Shown: one piece after another, positions 35,588-45,753 of the stretch
Layout of the letters: the number at the start of each line of letters is the position of its first letter
Numbering within the stretch: position 1 is the stretch's first letter
The notes under the pieces: model-generated
What the model was told of the DNA's origin: nothing
The model's input: the letters and a program-made list of their open reading frames with translations, nothing else
Database searches by the model: none
Made by a program: the position numbers and the translations under genes
DNA from: Taxillus chinensis
Taxonomy: Eukaryota; Streptophyta; Magnoliopsida; Santalales; Loranthaceae
Direction of reading: 5' to 3'
DNA length: 64,000 bases
Assembly (NCBI GenBank): GCA_023512835.1
Contig: CM042092.1
Location: forward strand, 43,666,258 to 43,730,257

Positions 35588-36776
35588 TTGAGAGAGAGAG
35601 CTCCAGTTCGTGGCTGTCGTTGTCATTCCTGTGGTTGGACGGCGTTAGGCGTGGAGGCAAGAGCGTTGAGGATCTTTGAGGTAGGGGTTCTGTCTTCTTG
35701 TACCTAATCCGGGGTTAGGCCCTGTGGTGAATGAACCGTTGGATATCGTTCTTGTTATTATATTATTTATATGTAAATTCATATAGGTGTGATCTCCTAT
35801 ATGGATGTTGGCCTTAATGGCATGTTGTTTGGATATATGTATATATGCCTGCCAAGTGTTTGAAATTATGCCTATGAGGCTATGCATATTATGTGTATGA
35901 AATTATGCCTGTGGCCACGCACATCAAGTGTTTGAAATTATGCCTGTGAGGCTATGTATATTATATGTGAGATTATATCTGTGTGGATGGGTTTGTGAGC
36001 CTGTGAATATATGCATGCTAAGTGTTCGATGTTATCCTGTGTGACTAAGCATACTGAGTGTTTGATGTTATGCCTGTATGGCCATGTGTGCTGCGTGTTT
36101 GCTTGTACACCCAGTGGATGTGGAAGCCCAGGACTATTTTGTGGAACCCGGTGGCTATGGAAGCCCGGGACTGTTTTGTGGAACCCGGTGGCTGTGGAAG
36201 CCCAGGACTGTTTTGTGAAACCCGGTGGCTATGGAAGCCCGGGACTGCTCTTGGAAACCCGGTGGCTGTGGAAGCCTGGGACTGCTCATGTGCTAGCCTG
36301 TGTGGCTGTTTGAAATATTTGTTTTTGATGAAGGCTTACTATTATATTTGTTGAAATAATTGTATCACAACACTGCACTTGTACACACGGCATGTAGATG
36401 CTAGGAGCATGGGATGGGTTGGGGAGACATGATCCCTACTCAGCTATGGTTGCTCACCCCACCTATCGTGTTGTTTTCTTACAGGGACCTACAGGCGTTA
36501 GGTGGGAACACCAAGGTGGAAGACTTTCTGCCTTGTGGCTTTACCCCTTTTGTTATTTGAGTGTTTTGTCAAATGTTATGTTGAGACTATTGTAACTCCA
36601 ATTGGAGATGATGTAATGGATTTTGGAACTTAATAAAGATAAGTGGTTTGCCTTTTTGCTATTTATTGTGGATTATTATGAATGTGTTGGATTTTGTATA
36701 TCTATCCCTTGCCCACCGGGTGGGTAAAGGGGAGTCACGAACCGTTTTCCTCGGGTTGGAAATCCGGGGCGTGACA
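35005..36776 (+). repeat. Solo LTR D (Tekay-type, plus orientation)
   Basis: A single 1772-bp LTR, TGTAATGACC to GGCGTGACA, with TSDs on both sides and no interior: the product of LTR-LTR recombination. It has four ACGT palindromes, TATA 35491-35497, a GA tract (35560-35600), predicted donor GAG/GTAGGG at 35680/35681 and acceptor TTTCTTACAG/G at 36484, 36-bp CCCGG repeats (36110-36300), and AATAAA at 36632-36637. U3 starts with GTCGAAGACCGAGG-type short repeats in place of the G-box hairpin, like F. Confidence 0.92.
35349..35497 (+). promoter_or_regulatory. Promoter block of LTR D: four ACGT palindromes and TATA box
   Basis: Units at 35349-35370, 35385-35406, 35422-35443 and 35459-35480 have arms ATCAAAAC and GTTTTGAT around a 6-base core usually TACGTC, spaced 36-37 bp. 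TATATAA follows at 35491. The ACGT core is the kind of site bound by plant bZIP proteins (family knowledge); binding here is inferred only. Confidence 0.7.
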
Positions 36777-36780
36777 ACAG
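36777..36780. repeat. Target-site duplication of solo LTR D, right copy
   Basis: ACAG, identical to 35001-35004. Confidence 0.85.
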
Positions 36781-37878
36781 TCACCGAATTAAGCTTCCTG
36801 TAATCAATGTAGAGGCGAAGCGTGCCATCCGCCTTCTTCGCAAAAAAGCACCTGGAGCACCCCAGGGTGAGGTACTCGGTCTGATATACCCCTAGTCCAC
36901 CAATTCCTCTATTTGCCTCTGAAGCTCCATCAACTCAGCTGGTCTCATACGATATGCTACTTGGGAGATTGGGTCAGTCCCCGGTATCAACTCAATGGTG
37001 AACTCCACACTTCTCTTAGGAGGTAAACCCCTCAACTGGTCAGGAAAGACATCCTGAAATTGGTCAACAACTGCTGGCCACACTCTCTTTTCCACTTTCC
37101 CCTCCTCATCAAAGGTCAGGGCTGCCAACCTGTGGGTAATGGCACCCCACTGGTCCAACACTGGCCTAGCCCGACTCGCCTCACAGTCCGACTCCCCTTG
37201 CAGGGTGCAAAAAGTCCCTGTAGGTGTCACGAAGGATACACGCCGCCGATAACAATCTATCTTGGCCTAGAAAGCCATAATCCAATCCATACCCAAGATC
37301 AGGTCAAATGTGCACAAGGGCATCACGTACAAATCGAAGCTAAGCTCCACATCCCCTAAAGCTAACACACAATCACGACATATGCGCCACACCTCAATCA
37401 TACCCCCTACTGGTGACTCCACTAATGGGGGCCTCTTTGCCTCATCACATGCTAATCCCAACCCCTCAATCAGAAGTTCAGCAACAAACAAACAGGATGC
37501 ACCCGTATCAAAAAGAGTTGAAACAAGCGTACGAGAAATCAAAAGGGTACCTCTAACCACCGATGGTCCTGCCCCACCCTCCGCCGGTGGAGATGATAGC
37601 TCAACCTCCTCCTGGGGTGTGGTATTCAGCGCAAACACCCTCCCTTGGTCCGTGCGACTGGTCGGCTCACCGACTGGATGGTTCCCTCCATGGCTGCCTC
37701 CAGCTTCATTCTGTTGCTGCTCCGGCCTCCCCTGAGGTCGGGTCTGGTTTGATCTTGCCTGGCTACCCTTCCACTGTTGAGTTGGTCTCTCTGCTGGTGC
37801 ACGGAAACTGGCATCACTCCTCGTGCTGGATGCCATGCCTCCAACTCGCCTATTGCCACTCCAGAAAACCCGGCTCAA
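36781..37878 (-). pseudogene. Element C protease and RT N-terminus
   Basis: Frame 37878-37267 has a Gln/Arg-rich gag-pol linker, then the protease: [13 protein letters not shown] (active site DTGA intact), GGMIEVWRICRDCVLALG and [13 protein letters not shown] [17 protein letters not shown] stop follows where relatives have Gln. Frame 37230-36892 carries [20 protein letters not shown] and [20 protein letters not shown], the approach to RT, ending in a further stop. 36781-36890 encodes the first RT motifs in a shifted frame. Confidence 0.86.
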
Positions 37879-38553
37879 ATGGTCCTCTCGTCCACAGCTA
37901 TTGCATCGCCAGTTCTTCTTTGGACACTCCTTCTTGAAGTGGCCTTGCTCCCCACAAAGAATGACAACCGTTGGGAAGACCTCCCGCTGAACCGCCCGCC
38001 ATCGCCTCCAAAGGTAGTCCTCCCTAGGTTCACCGATGATTGTCCCCCGTCACGGAAGGAACTGCTATCTCTCTCATCTGTCTTGGACCTCTTGGGCCCT
38101 GAATCACGTTCTGATCCACCCTGCAACTGGCGACCCTGATGGGCCTGCCTCCCATCATCCAGCTCCCTCTCAGCGATACGAGCCGTCTCTACAACCTCAA
38201 TATAAGTCCTCAAGCGTAAGATCGCCAACCTCTGCCTAAGGGCTGGCTTAAGGCCCAAAGTGAACTTGTGGGCCTTCAGGTCCTCCATTGCCATCGTCTC
38301 AGGAGCAAATCTACTCAAACTTTGGAACTCTCGCTCATATTCGGGCACCGTTTTCGATCCCTGCTTTAGACTGCCGAATTCCTCCCTCTTTTGCCACCTC
38401 AACGATTCGGGGAAAAATTCATCATGAAAGAGCTACAAGAACTCGTCCCACATCATGTACTATACCGCATGCCTTCCCGCAACACTCGCCACCACTCCAA
38501 AGCATTCCCCTCCAGCTGCCGAATGGACAGCCTCACCTTATCCTCCTCCCGGG
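37875..38553 (-). pseudogene. Element C gag, C-terminal half
   Basis: Frame 38402-37875: REEFGSLKQGSKTVPEYERE, LSRFAPETMAMEDLKAHKF, LGLKPALRQRLAILRLR. The zinc-knuckle region near 37870-37960 lies in a shifted frame (E has CYCCGEHGHLTKEC there). 38403-38553 encodes the end of the capsid domain in another frame up to the insertion point of E. Confidence 0.84.
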
Positions 38554-38558
38554 GTAGG
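38554..38558. repeat. Target-site duplication of element E, left copy
   Basis: GTAGG, repeated exactly at 47437-47441. Confidence 0.92.
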
Positions 38559-40235
38559 TGTCACGCCCCGGATTTCCAACCCGACGAAACCGGCACGTGA
38601 CTCCCCTTTTACCCACACGGAGGGCAAAGGGGTAGGATACAAACCAAGAATATTACATTTTAAACATCCACAACACATTCAAGAAAGTAATGTTCATAAA
38701 AATAATCCAAACCAGTTTATTACAATGAAATCCTTTCCAATCCCATTCCCACTGGGTTACATCAATTCCAATAAAAATAACATAAATGGTAGACAGTATA
38801 GCAAATAAGGTCTTCCACCTTGGTGTTCCCACCTAACGCCTGTAGGTTCCTGTAAAGAAAACAACATGGTAGGAGGGGTGAGCAACCACGGCTCGTAGGG
38901 ATCATGTCTCCCCAACCCATCCCATGCACCTAATATCTACATGCCTTGTGTACAAGTCGTCGTGTCGTGATACAATTATTCCACCAGATATAATTACAGG
39001 CTATAACAGCAAACACAATCATACACGGGCTGGTACATAAACACTCCCGGGCTTCCACAGCCACCGGGTTTCCAAGGACAGTCCCGGGCTTCCACAGCCA
39101 CCGGGTTTCAAGAACAGTCCCGGGCTTCCACAGCCACCGGGTTCCAAGAACAGTCCCGGGCTTCCACAGCCACCGGGTTCCAAGAACACAGCACACATAG
39201 CCACACTTAGTCACACATACATAACATCAAACACTTAGCTTGCAAAGCCTCACAGGTATAAAACCAAACAGTTGGTGTACATAAATTCACAGGCTCATAA
39301 ACCCAGTCACACAGGCATTTTCTCAAACATGTAGCAGGCATGTCATACAGGCATTTTATCGAACACTTTTCATGCATCACACAAACACCAGAAACACCAA
39401 AATCGCCATTGAAGGCCAACATCCATATAGGAGATCACACCTATACGGATTACATATATATATATAACAGATATAACCAATAATCTGCCCTAGAACCCTA
39501 GGACAGAGGAGGGTTTAGGAAGAACAGAACCCCTACCTCAGGTAAGACGCAACAACGCGGCAAACGCCCGATCCCAAGCCGAACGCCGTCCACCCACGAG
39601 GCTCGACCACCCACGCAAGGTGCCGAGGAGCAACCAGGAGCTCTCCTTCCCTCTCTCTCTCTCTCTCTCTCTGCGACGGCGGGTGGAGCAACAAACCCTA
39701 AACCTAAAACAGAGGGGCTTCTCCTCCTTATATAGACAACACAACATCAAAACGACGTAGTTTTGATTAAGTGAATGCCAGCATCAAAACGACGTAGTTT
39801 TGATCACACAAGTTAGCACCTTTCCGCACCCATATGGGCCAAAATACTCAGAATTTCAACATGGTCCTTTGGAGAAAGTTCCTTAGAATGTCAAAACGAA
39901 GGGAACCATGCAAAAATATGCCTGCACGCCAATTTGCACGTGAATTCCCCAATTCACGTGCAACTCCATATGCACTCCAAATGCTCTCAAACTTCACCCC
40001 TAGCCTCCTTGCATCATTTAGAAGACAACCACACTTGCACGTGAAATGGACCCAATTCACGTGCACCTCACATACATGTCCATTTGGCCTAAAACTTTTG
40101 TGGTAGATAGAGGACATCATTCTAAGCATCTTTCCTTTTGCACGTGAATTCATTGGAGTCCATTTACTAGGTCAAAATCTAGAAAAACTCTACTCAGGAG
40201 GCAAAACTAACTAACTCAAGGTACGGGTCCTTACA
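38559..40235 (-). repeat. Element E 3' LTR
   Basis: 1677 bp. Hairpin 39934-39963, second hairpin 40036-40065, palindromes 39746-39767 and 39783-39804, TATA 39727-39736, CT/GA tract 39649-39675, donor at 39537/39536, acceptor at 38850/38849 (predicted intron about 687 bp), 36-bp CCCGGG repeats 39045-39190, AATAAA (sense) at 38716-38721. Confidence 0.93.
39934..39963 (-). promoter_or_regulatory. G-box hairpin of element E U3
   Basis: Perfect 13-bp arms TTGCACGTGAATT / AATTCACGTGCAA, loop CCCC. A second, 10-bp pair TGCACGTGAA / TTCACGTGCA lies at 40036-40045/40056-40065. The other LTR has the first at 47135-47164. Confidence 0.82.
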
Positions 40236-40559
40236 TCCTCTCCCCCTTAAGACTTTTCGTCCTCGAAAAGAAATGACATACAAGGAAAACAAACACAAAC
40301 TACCCATTTGCCACCCGGCAAGCCACCACACCCAAATGGGTCGTACACCGCATACAGCACAACAGCACATAACAAAGTACCACCATAATCCATAACCACA
40401 ATAATGCATATAACACATGTCCGCATGTCACGAATACACATCTCAAAACACATCACAAATAAGAACACATGTCTTTAAAAGACAATACAAATACACCAAA
40501 TCGTACACAACTAATACAAAACACATCACTATCCCTTGGCCAACAGCCACCTCCCACGC
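40236..40559 (-). other. Element E 3' noncoding region with PPT
   Basis: PPT AAGGGGGAGAGGA (sense) at 40236-40248 directly before the LTR. The rest (310 bp) is shared with the 3' regions of A, B, C and F, without coding potential. Confidence 0.8.
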
Positions 40560-42091
40560 TTAAGATTGTTCGTCCTCGAACAAGTCTGGGTGCTGCTCCC
40601 GCATCACGGACTCACGTTCCCATGTCTCCTCCTCAATGCCACGGTGCTGCCACAGCACACGAACCAAAGGGATAGCACGACCACGCAAAAGCTTCTCCCA
40701 CCGATCTAGGATACGGATCGGGGCCTCAATGATGGACATGTCATCCTCAATGTCCAACGTCCCCCAATCAATCACATGAGTGGGGTCAGGGTGATACTTC
40801 CTCAACTGGGACACGTGAAACACGTTGTGCACTCGACTCAGCCGCGGTGGTAACGCTAACCGGTAGGCTACAGGCCCTACACGATCCAGAATCTCAAAAG
40901 GACCAATAAACCGCGGAGATAGCTTGGAACCTCGCCCAAACCGTCGATGTCCACGACGTGGGGAAACACGAAGGAACACATGATCACCAACCGAAAACTC
41001 CAAAGGTCGTCGCCGCTGATCTACATAAGATTTCTGTCGACTCTGAGCTGCTAACAAACGCTGACGAATCAACTTAACCTTCTCGGTAGCCTCTTGAACC
41101 AACTGTGGTCCCAAGAGAGCTGTCTCCCCCACCTCGGTCCAACACAAAGGTGATCGACACGGCCGTCCATACAATGCCTCAAAAGGAGCCATCCCAATGG
41201 ATGCCTGATAACTGTTGTTGTAGGCAAATTCCACCAAAGGAAGGTGAGTTGCCCACGAACCCCCAAAATCCAACACACAGGCCCGTAACATGTCCTCCAT
41301 GGTCTGATTCGTCCGCTCAGTCTGACCGTCAGTCTCAGGGTGAAAGGCTGTACTCAGGTGAAGCTTGGTCCCCATAGCCTCCTGCAAACCGGCCCAAAAA
41401 CGGGAAGTGAACCGCGAATCCCGGTCAGAGACAACCGATGATGGTACGCCATGCAGTCTCACAATCTCGTTCATGTACAGCTGACTCAAGGTCCCAATAG
41501 AGTCCCGCTCGCGAACAGCCAGGAAATGGGCCGACTTTGTGAGTCGATCCACAATCACCCAAATCATATCCTTCCTCCCAGTGGTGGGTGGAAGACCAGT
41601 CACAAAATCCATCGCGATATGGTCCCACTTCCACTCTGCTATGGGCAAGGGTCGTAACATGCCCGCCGGCCGCCGATGCTCGGCCTTCACCTTGCCGACA
41701 CGTGAGGCACCGCGAAACAAAGGCAACTACATCGCGTTTCATCCCAGGCCACCAAAAATGCCCCCGAAGCGCATGGTACATCTTCGTACCCCCTGGATGC
41801 ACAAAGAACTCTAGATTGGTGAAACTCCCTCATCACCTCATCCCCGAGGGAAGAAGCTACTACCAACCGCCCCCGAAACGACAACTCATGCTCAGGACCC
41901 TCTGTCCGGTCCCCGAGATAGCTCCCCGGCCTCAATACGGGCACGGAGAACCTCACACTCAATGTCACCCATTGTTCCTCCTGGACGCGCTGGTACAACT
42001 CGGCACTACCACCAAAGGACTCGGGGACCGCCCCACCATCACGAACAACAGGCCGCAACGCAACATCGCCAACTGCTCCATCAACTTCCAC
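40560..42091 (-). pseudogene. Element E integrase with chromodomain-like tail (5' part frameshifted)
   Basis: The open frame 41726-40560 (388 codons) is intact from the start of the core to the stop: MDFVTGLPPTTGRKDMIWVI (first D), VVSDRDSRFTSRFW (second D), TDGQTERTNQ (E), ASIGMAPFEALYGRPCRSPL, then VGDHVFLRVSP, LSPRFIGPFEIL and the chromodomain-like end PLVRVLWQHRGIEEETWE. The zinc-binding N-terminus upstream (41727-42060) is spread over frames by several one-base changes: FHQSRV, then the HPGG and CLTC blocks in other frames. Apart from these indels no stop codon interrupts the domain. Confidence 0.9.
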
Positions 42092-44181
42092 TCTCTCACG
42101 GCCACCTCAGCTTTCCCTTTTCTGCTCAACGCGTCAGCCACAACATTACCCTTGCCCGGGGTATAGGCAAGAGTAAAGTCAAAGGTCTGCAAATACTCCA
42201 CCCATCTCCTTTGCCTCAAATTCAAGTCCTTCCGAGTAAAGATGTATCGAAGGCTCTTGTGATCTGAGAACACCACAAACTTTTCCCCCAAGAGGTAGTG
42301 CTGCCAACTCTTCAGGGCGAAGATAACAGCCGCTAACTCCAGATCATGAGTAGGATAATTCTGCTCATGAGGCTTCAGCTGCTTCGACCCATAAGCGACC
42401 ACACTGTGCTCCTGCATAAGCACACACCCCAAACCAACCCTGGACGCATCACAATATACCTCATACGGAATATCCTCCCGAGGTAACCTCAACACCGGTG
42501 CAGTGGTCAAACAGGTTTTGAGAGTCTCAAACGCCTGCTGACACTTGTCAGTCCAATCAAACTTCACGCCCTTCCGAGTCAACGCTGTCATAGGAGCTGC
42601 CAAACGGGAGAACCCCTCGACAAAACGACGATAGTACCCCGCCAAGCCAAGAAAACTACGGATCTCGAAAACGTTGGTTGGCCTCGCCCACGATGCCACG
42701 GCCTCAATCTTGGCTGGGTCCACCCTAACTCCCTCAGCTGACACCACATGGCCAAGAAAGTGAACCTCCTGCAGCCAAAACTCACACTTGCTAAACTTAG
42801 CAAATAGCTGCTGGTCCCTCAAGGTTTGCAACATTGTTGCCAAGTGCTCCACATGCTCCCTCTCGGTCTTGGAATACACCAAGATATCGTCAATAAACAC
42901 CACCACGAACGAGTCTAAGTATGGGGCAAAGACTTGGTTCATCAAATGCATGAACAATGCTGGCGCATTAGTGAGCCCGAAAGGCATCACGACCCACTCA
43001 TAATGCCCATACCTGCACCGAAAAGCCGTCTTAGGGATGTCCTCCTCCCTAACCCTGAGCTGGTGATACCCCGACCGTAAATCTATCTTGGAAAACCACT
43101 GGGCCCCACTCAACTGGTCAAACAGGTCATCTATCCGAGGCAACGGGTACTTGTTCTTCACAGTCACTAAATTCAGCTTCCTGTAGTCGATGCAGAGACG
43201 AAGTGTGCCATCAGCCTTCTTAGCAAAGAGCACCGGAGCACCCCAAGGTGAGGTACTCGGTCTGATATACCCTTGGCCCACCAACTCCTCGATTTGCCTC
43301 TGCAGCTCCCTCAGTTTGGCTGGCCCCATACGATATGCTACTTGGGAAATCGGACCCGTCCCCGGCACCAACTCAATGGTGAACTCCACACTCCTCTTAG
43401 GTGGCAAACTCCTCAACTGCTCAGGAAAAACATCCTGAAATTGGTCCACAACAGCGGGCCACACCCTCTTTTCCACCTTACCCTCCTCAGCAAAGGTCAG
43501 GGCTGCTAACCTGTGGGTAATGGCACCCCACTGATCCAACACTGGCCCGGCCCGACTCGCCTCACAATCCCACTCCCCCTGTAGGGTGCAAGAGGTCCCT
43601 GCAGGTGTCACGAAGGTCACACGCCTCCGATAACAATCTATCTTGGCCTGGAAAGCCATAACCCAATCCATACCCAAGATCAGGTCAAACGTTCTCAAAG
43701 GCATCACATGCAAGTCAAAACTCAGCTCCACCTCGCCTATGGTTAACACACAGTCACGACACACTCGCCGTACCTCAATCATGCCTCCCACCGGAGACTC
43801 CACAACTAGGGGCCTCGCGGCCTCCACACAAGCTAACCCCAAGCCATCAATAAGAAGCTCGGCAGCGAAGGAACACGATGCACCCGTATCAAAAAGAACA
43901 GAAGCTAACGTACGGGAGATCAAGAGGGTACCTCTAACCACCGATGGTCCTGCTCCACCCTCAGCTGGTGGGGGTGGTAGCTCAGCCTCCTCCTGGTATG
44001 TCGCCTCCAGCGCAAACACCCTTCCTTGGCCCGTGCCACTGGTCGGCTCACTCACTGGGCGCTTCCCGCCAAGGCTGCCTCCAACTTCGTCTCTGCCGCT
44101 CCGGCCTCCCCCGAGGTCGGGTCCGATTCGATCCTGCCCGACTAGCCGGCCACCGACGAGCTGGTCTCTCTGCTGGTGCAC
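41965..44181 (-). CDS. Element E protease-RT-RNase H, long open frame
   Basis: 738 codons open. Order: linker; aspartic protease ([13 protein letters not shown], about residues 115-127; [13 protein letters not shown] about 187-199); RT ([74 protein letters not shown], catalytic [21 protein letters not shown]); RNase H ([52 protein letters not shown]). All catalytic aspartates and the RNase H Glu are present. It is the 3' half of a Gag-Pol polyprotein, so the Met at 44181 is probably not the true start. The frame leaves the family sequence after MLRCG (near 42060), where a frameshift cuts off integrase. Confidence 0.9.
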   Translation of the reverse strand: MHQQRDQLVGGRLVGQDRIGPDLGGGRSGRDEVGGSLGGKRPVSEPTSGTGQGRVFALEATYQEEAELPPPPAEGGAGPSVVRGTLLISRTLASVLFDTGASCSFAAELLIDGLGLACVEAARPLVVESPVGGMIEVRRVCRDCVLTIGEVELSFDLHVMPLRTFDLILGMDWVMAFQAKIDCYRRRVTFVTPAGTSCTLQGEWDCEASRAGPVLDQWGAITHRLAALTFAEEGKVEKRVWPAVVDQFQDVFPEQLRSLPPKRSVEFTIELVPGTGPISQVAYRMGPAKLRELQRQIEELVGQGYIRPSTSPWGAPVLFAKKADGTLRLCIDYRKLNLVTVKNKYPLPRIDDLFDQLSGAQWFSKIDLRSGYHQLRVREEDIPKTAFRCRYGHYEWVVMPFGLTNAPALFMHLMNQVFAPYLDSFVVVFIDDILVYSKTEREHVEHLATMLQTLRDQQLFAKFSKCEFWLQEVHFLGHVVSAEGVRVDPAKIEAVASWARPTNVFEIRSFLGLAGYYRRFVEGFSRLAAPMTALTRKGVKFDWTDKCQQAFETLKTCLTTAPVLRLPREDIPYEVYCDASRVGLGCVLMQEHSVVAYGSKQLKPHEQNYPTHDLELAAVIFALKSWQHYLLGEKFVVFSDHKSLRYIFTRKDLNLRQRRWVEYLQTFDFTLAYTPGKGNVVADALSRKGKAEVAVREWKLMEQLAMLRCGLLFVMVGRSPSPLVVVPSCTSASRRNNG

Positions 44182-45344
44182 GAAAAACCGGTATCACTCC
44201 TTGTGCTGGATGTCATGCCTCCAACTCCCCTGTTGCCACTCCGGCAAACCCGGCTCAGATGGCCCTCTCGTCCACATCTATGGCATTTCCAGTCCCTCTT
44301 TGGACACTCCTTTGTCAAGTGGCCATGCTCCCCACAGCAGTAACAACCGCTGGGGAGACCCCCTGCTGGACCGCCCTGTCTGCCACCGCCAAAGCTAGAC
44401 CTCCCTAGGTTCACCAATGTCTGTCCCCCGCTGCGGAAGGAACCGCTATCCCTCTCCTCCGTCTTGAGCCTCTTGGACCCTGCATCTCGATCAGGCCCAC
44501 TCGCAACCGGCGACCCCGATGGGCCCGCCTCCCACCATCCGGCTCTCTCTCGGCCTATACGGGCCGTCTCCACGGCCTCAAGATAGGTCCTCAAGCGTAG
44601 AATCGCCACCCTCTCCCTAAGGGCTGGCCTAAGACCCAGAGTGAACTTGTGGGCCTTCAGGTCCTCCTTTGCCACTGTCTCGGGGGCAAACCTACTCAGG
44701 CTCCGGAACTCCCGCTCATACTCGGGCACCGTCTTTGATCCTTGCTTCAGGCTGCCAAATTCCTCCCTCTTCTCGCCATCTCACCGATTCGGGAAGAACT
44801 CATCATGGAAGAGTTGCAAGAATTCCTCCCAAAACATGAGTTGCACTGCACGGCTCCCCGCTATACTCATCCACCACTCCAAAGCATCCCCCTCCAGCTG
44901 CCGAATTGCCAGTCGTACCTTATCCTCCTCCCGGGGCAGGAGAAAGGAGAACATATGCTCAATCTGCCTCAACCACTGCTCAGCTATTACAGGATCTTCT
45001 CCCCCCTTAAATCGCGGAGGTTGTTCCTTTCGGAACCGTGTCACCACGTCATCCTCTGCACGGGTCGGTACACCACCCAGCGAACTCTCATGCTCACGAG
45101 GCAGCCCTCCTACTGGTGGTGGTGGTGGCACCACCTGCTGTGCTGCCATCTCACGGCGCACCTCCTCCCGAACGTCCTGCCGGAGTCCCTCCCGTAGCTC
45201 TCGTACCTCCAGCCGGATGCCTTCTTGTAGCCTGTGCAAGAACAACGCATGCCCCCCCAACGGATGGCCCCGCACCCGGACCCTCATGGGCAGATGACTC
45301 ATCGCCCATCGCCCGGACGCACGTGTCACTCTTCTCGGCGGCAT
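44142..45344 (-). pseudogene. Element E gag with two zinc knuckles, two frameshifts
   Basis: Starts at MPPRRVT (45344), chosen because C and F gag begin the same way. N-terminus with repeated EGIRLEVRELREG coiled-coil words, proline stretch (VPPPPPVGG), then capsid (RFKGGEDPVIAEQWLRQIEH, VRLAIRQLEGDALEWW, EEFLQLFHDEFFP). A one-base change near 44785 ends the first frame. Frame 44729-44142 continues: YEREFRSLSRFAPETVAKED, LGLRPALRERVAILRLR, and two CCHC knuckles CYCCGEHGHLTKEC and CHRCGREGHLSRVC. A second shift near 44200 breaks the link to pol. Confidence 0.9.
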
Positions 45345-45738
45345 TCTTACTACACGAAGTAAGAAGCACAACGTCAAAACAAATTTTATAATCTATCGCG
45401 TCACTAACTCTACCCCACTGATCAATTTCACTAACACATGACATTACACACATACATTGCATCAATCACATTGCACGGTTCAGTACACATTGCCAAACAA
45501 ATCGAGTTGCACATTTCACTTAATCATGTGATCTTATCCACGCTTTAGCATACATTCACAAAGAAATGCAACTAGTGCTCTAATGCCAATGCATGCAAAT
45601 CCTACCACAAGACTGGACTACCCTAAGTACACCTTGGAGGCTCAAAGAGGACCATGTTGATCAGGCATGTCCCTCCAGGCTCCTCCAAAGGACTTAGGAT
45701 AACCAAATCCGCCCACTACCCTAGGCCAACTAGACCAT
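45345..45738 (-). promoter_or_regulatory. Element E 5' leader
   Basis: 390 bp between PBS and gag start. The part next to the PBS (45565-45738) is the block shared by all Tekay-type elements here, including the coding-defective A and B. No coding frame. Confidence 0.7.
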
Positions 45739-45750
45739 GCTCTGATACCA
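45739..45750 (-). other. Primer binding site of element E (initiator tRNA-Met type)
   Basis: Sense strand TGGTATCAGAGC, three bases after the LTR end. This is the classical iMet PBS of plant LTR retrotransposons. Confidence 0.92.
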
Positions 45751-45753
45751 TAT

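Noticed and set aside
43643..44398. 251-codon plus-strand frame opposite E pol, and similar frames at 41588-42166 and 44641-45297
   Set aside because: Shadow frames of the minus-strand gag-pol coding sequence.
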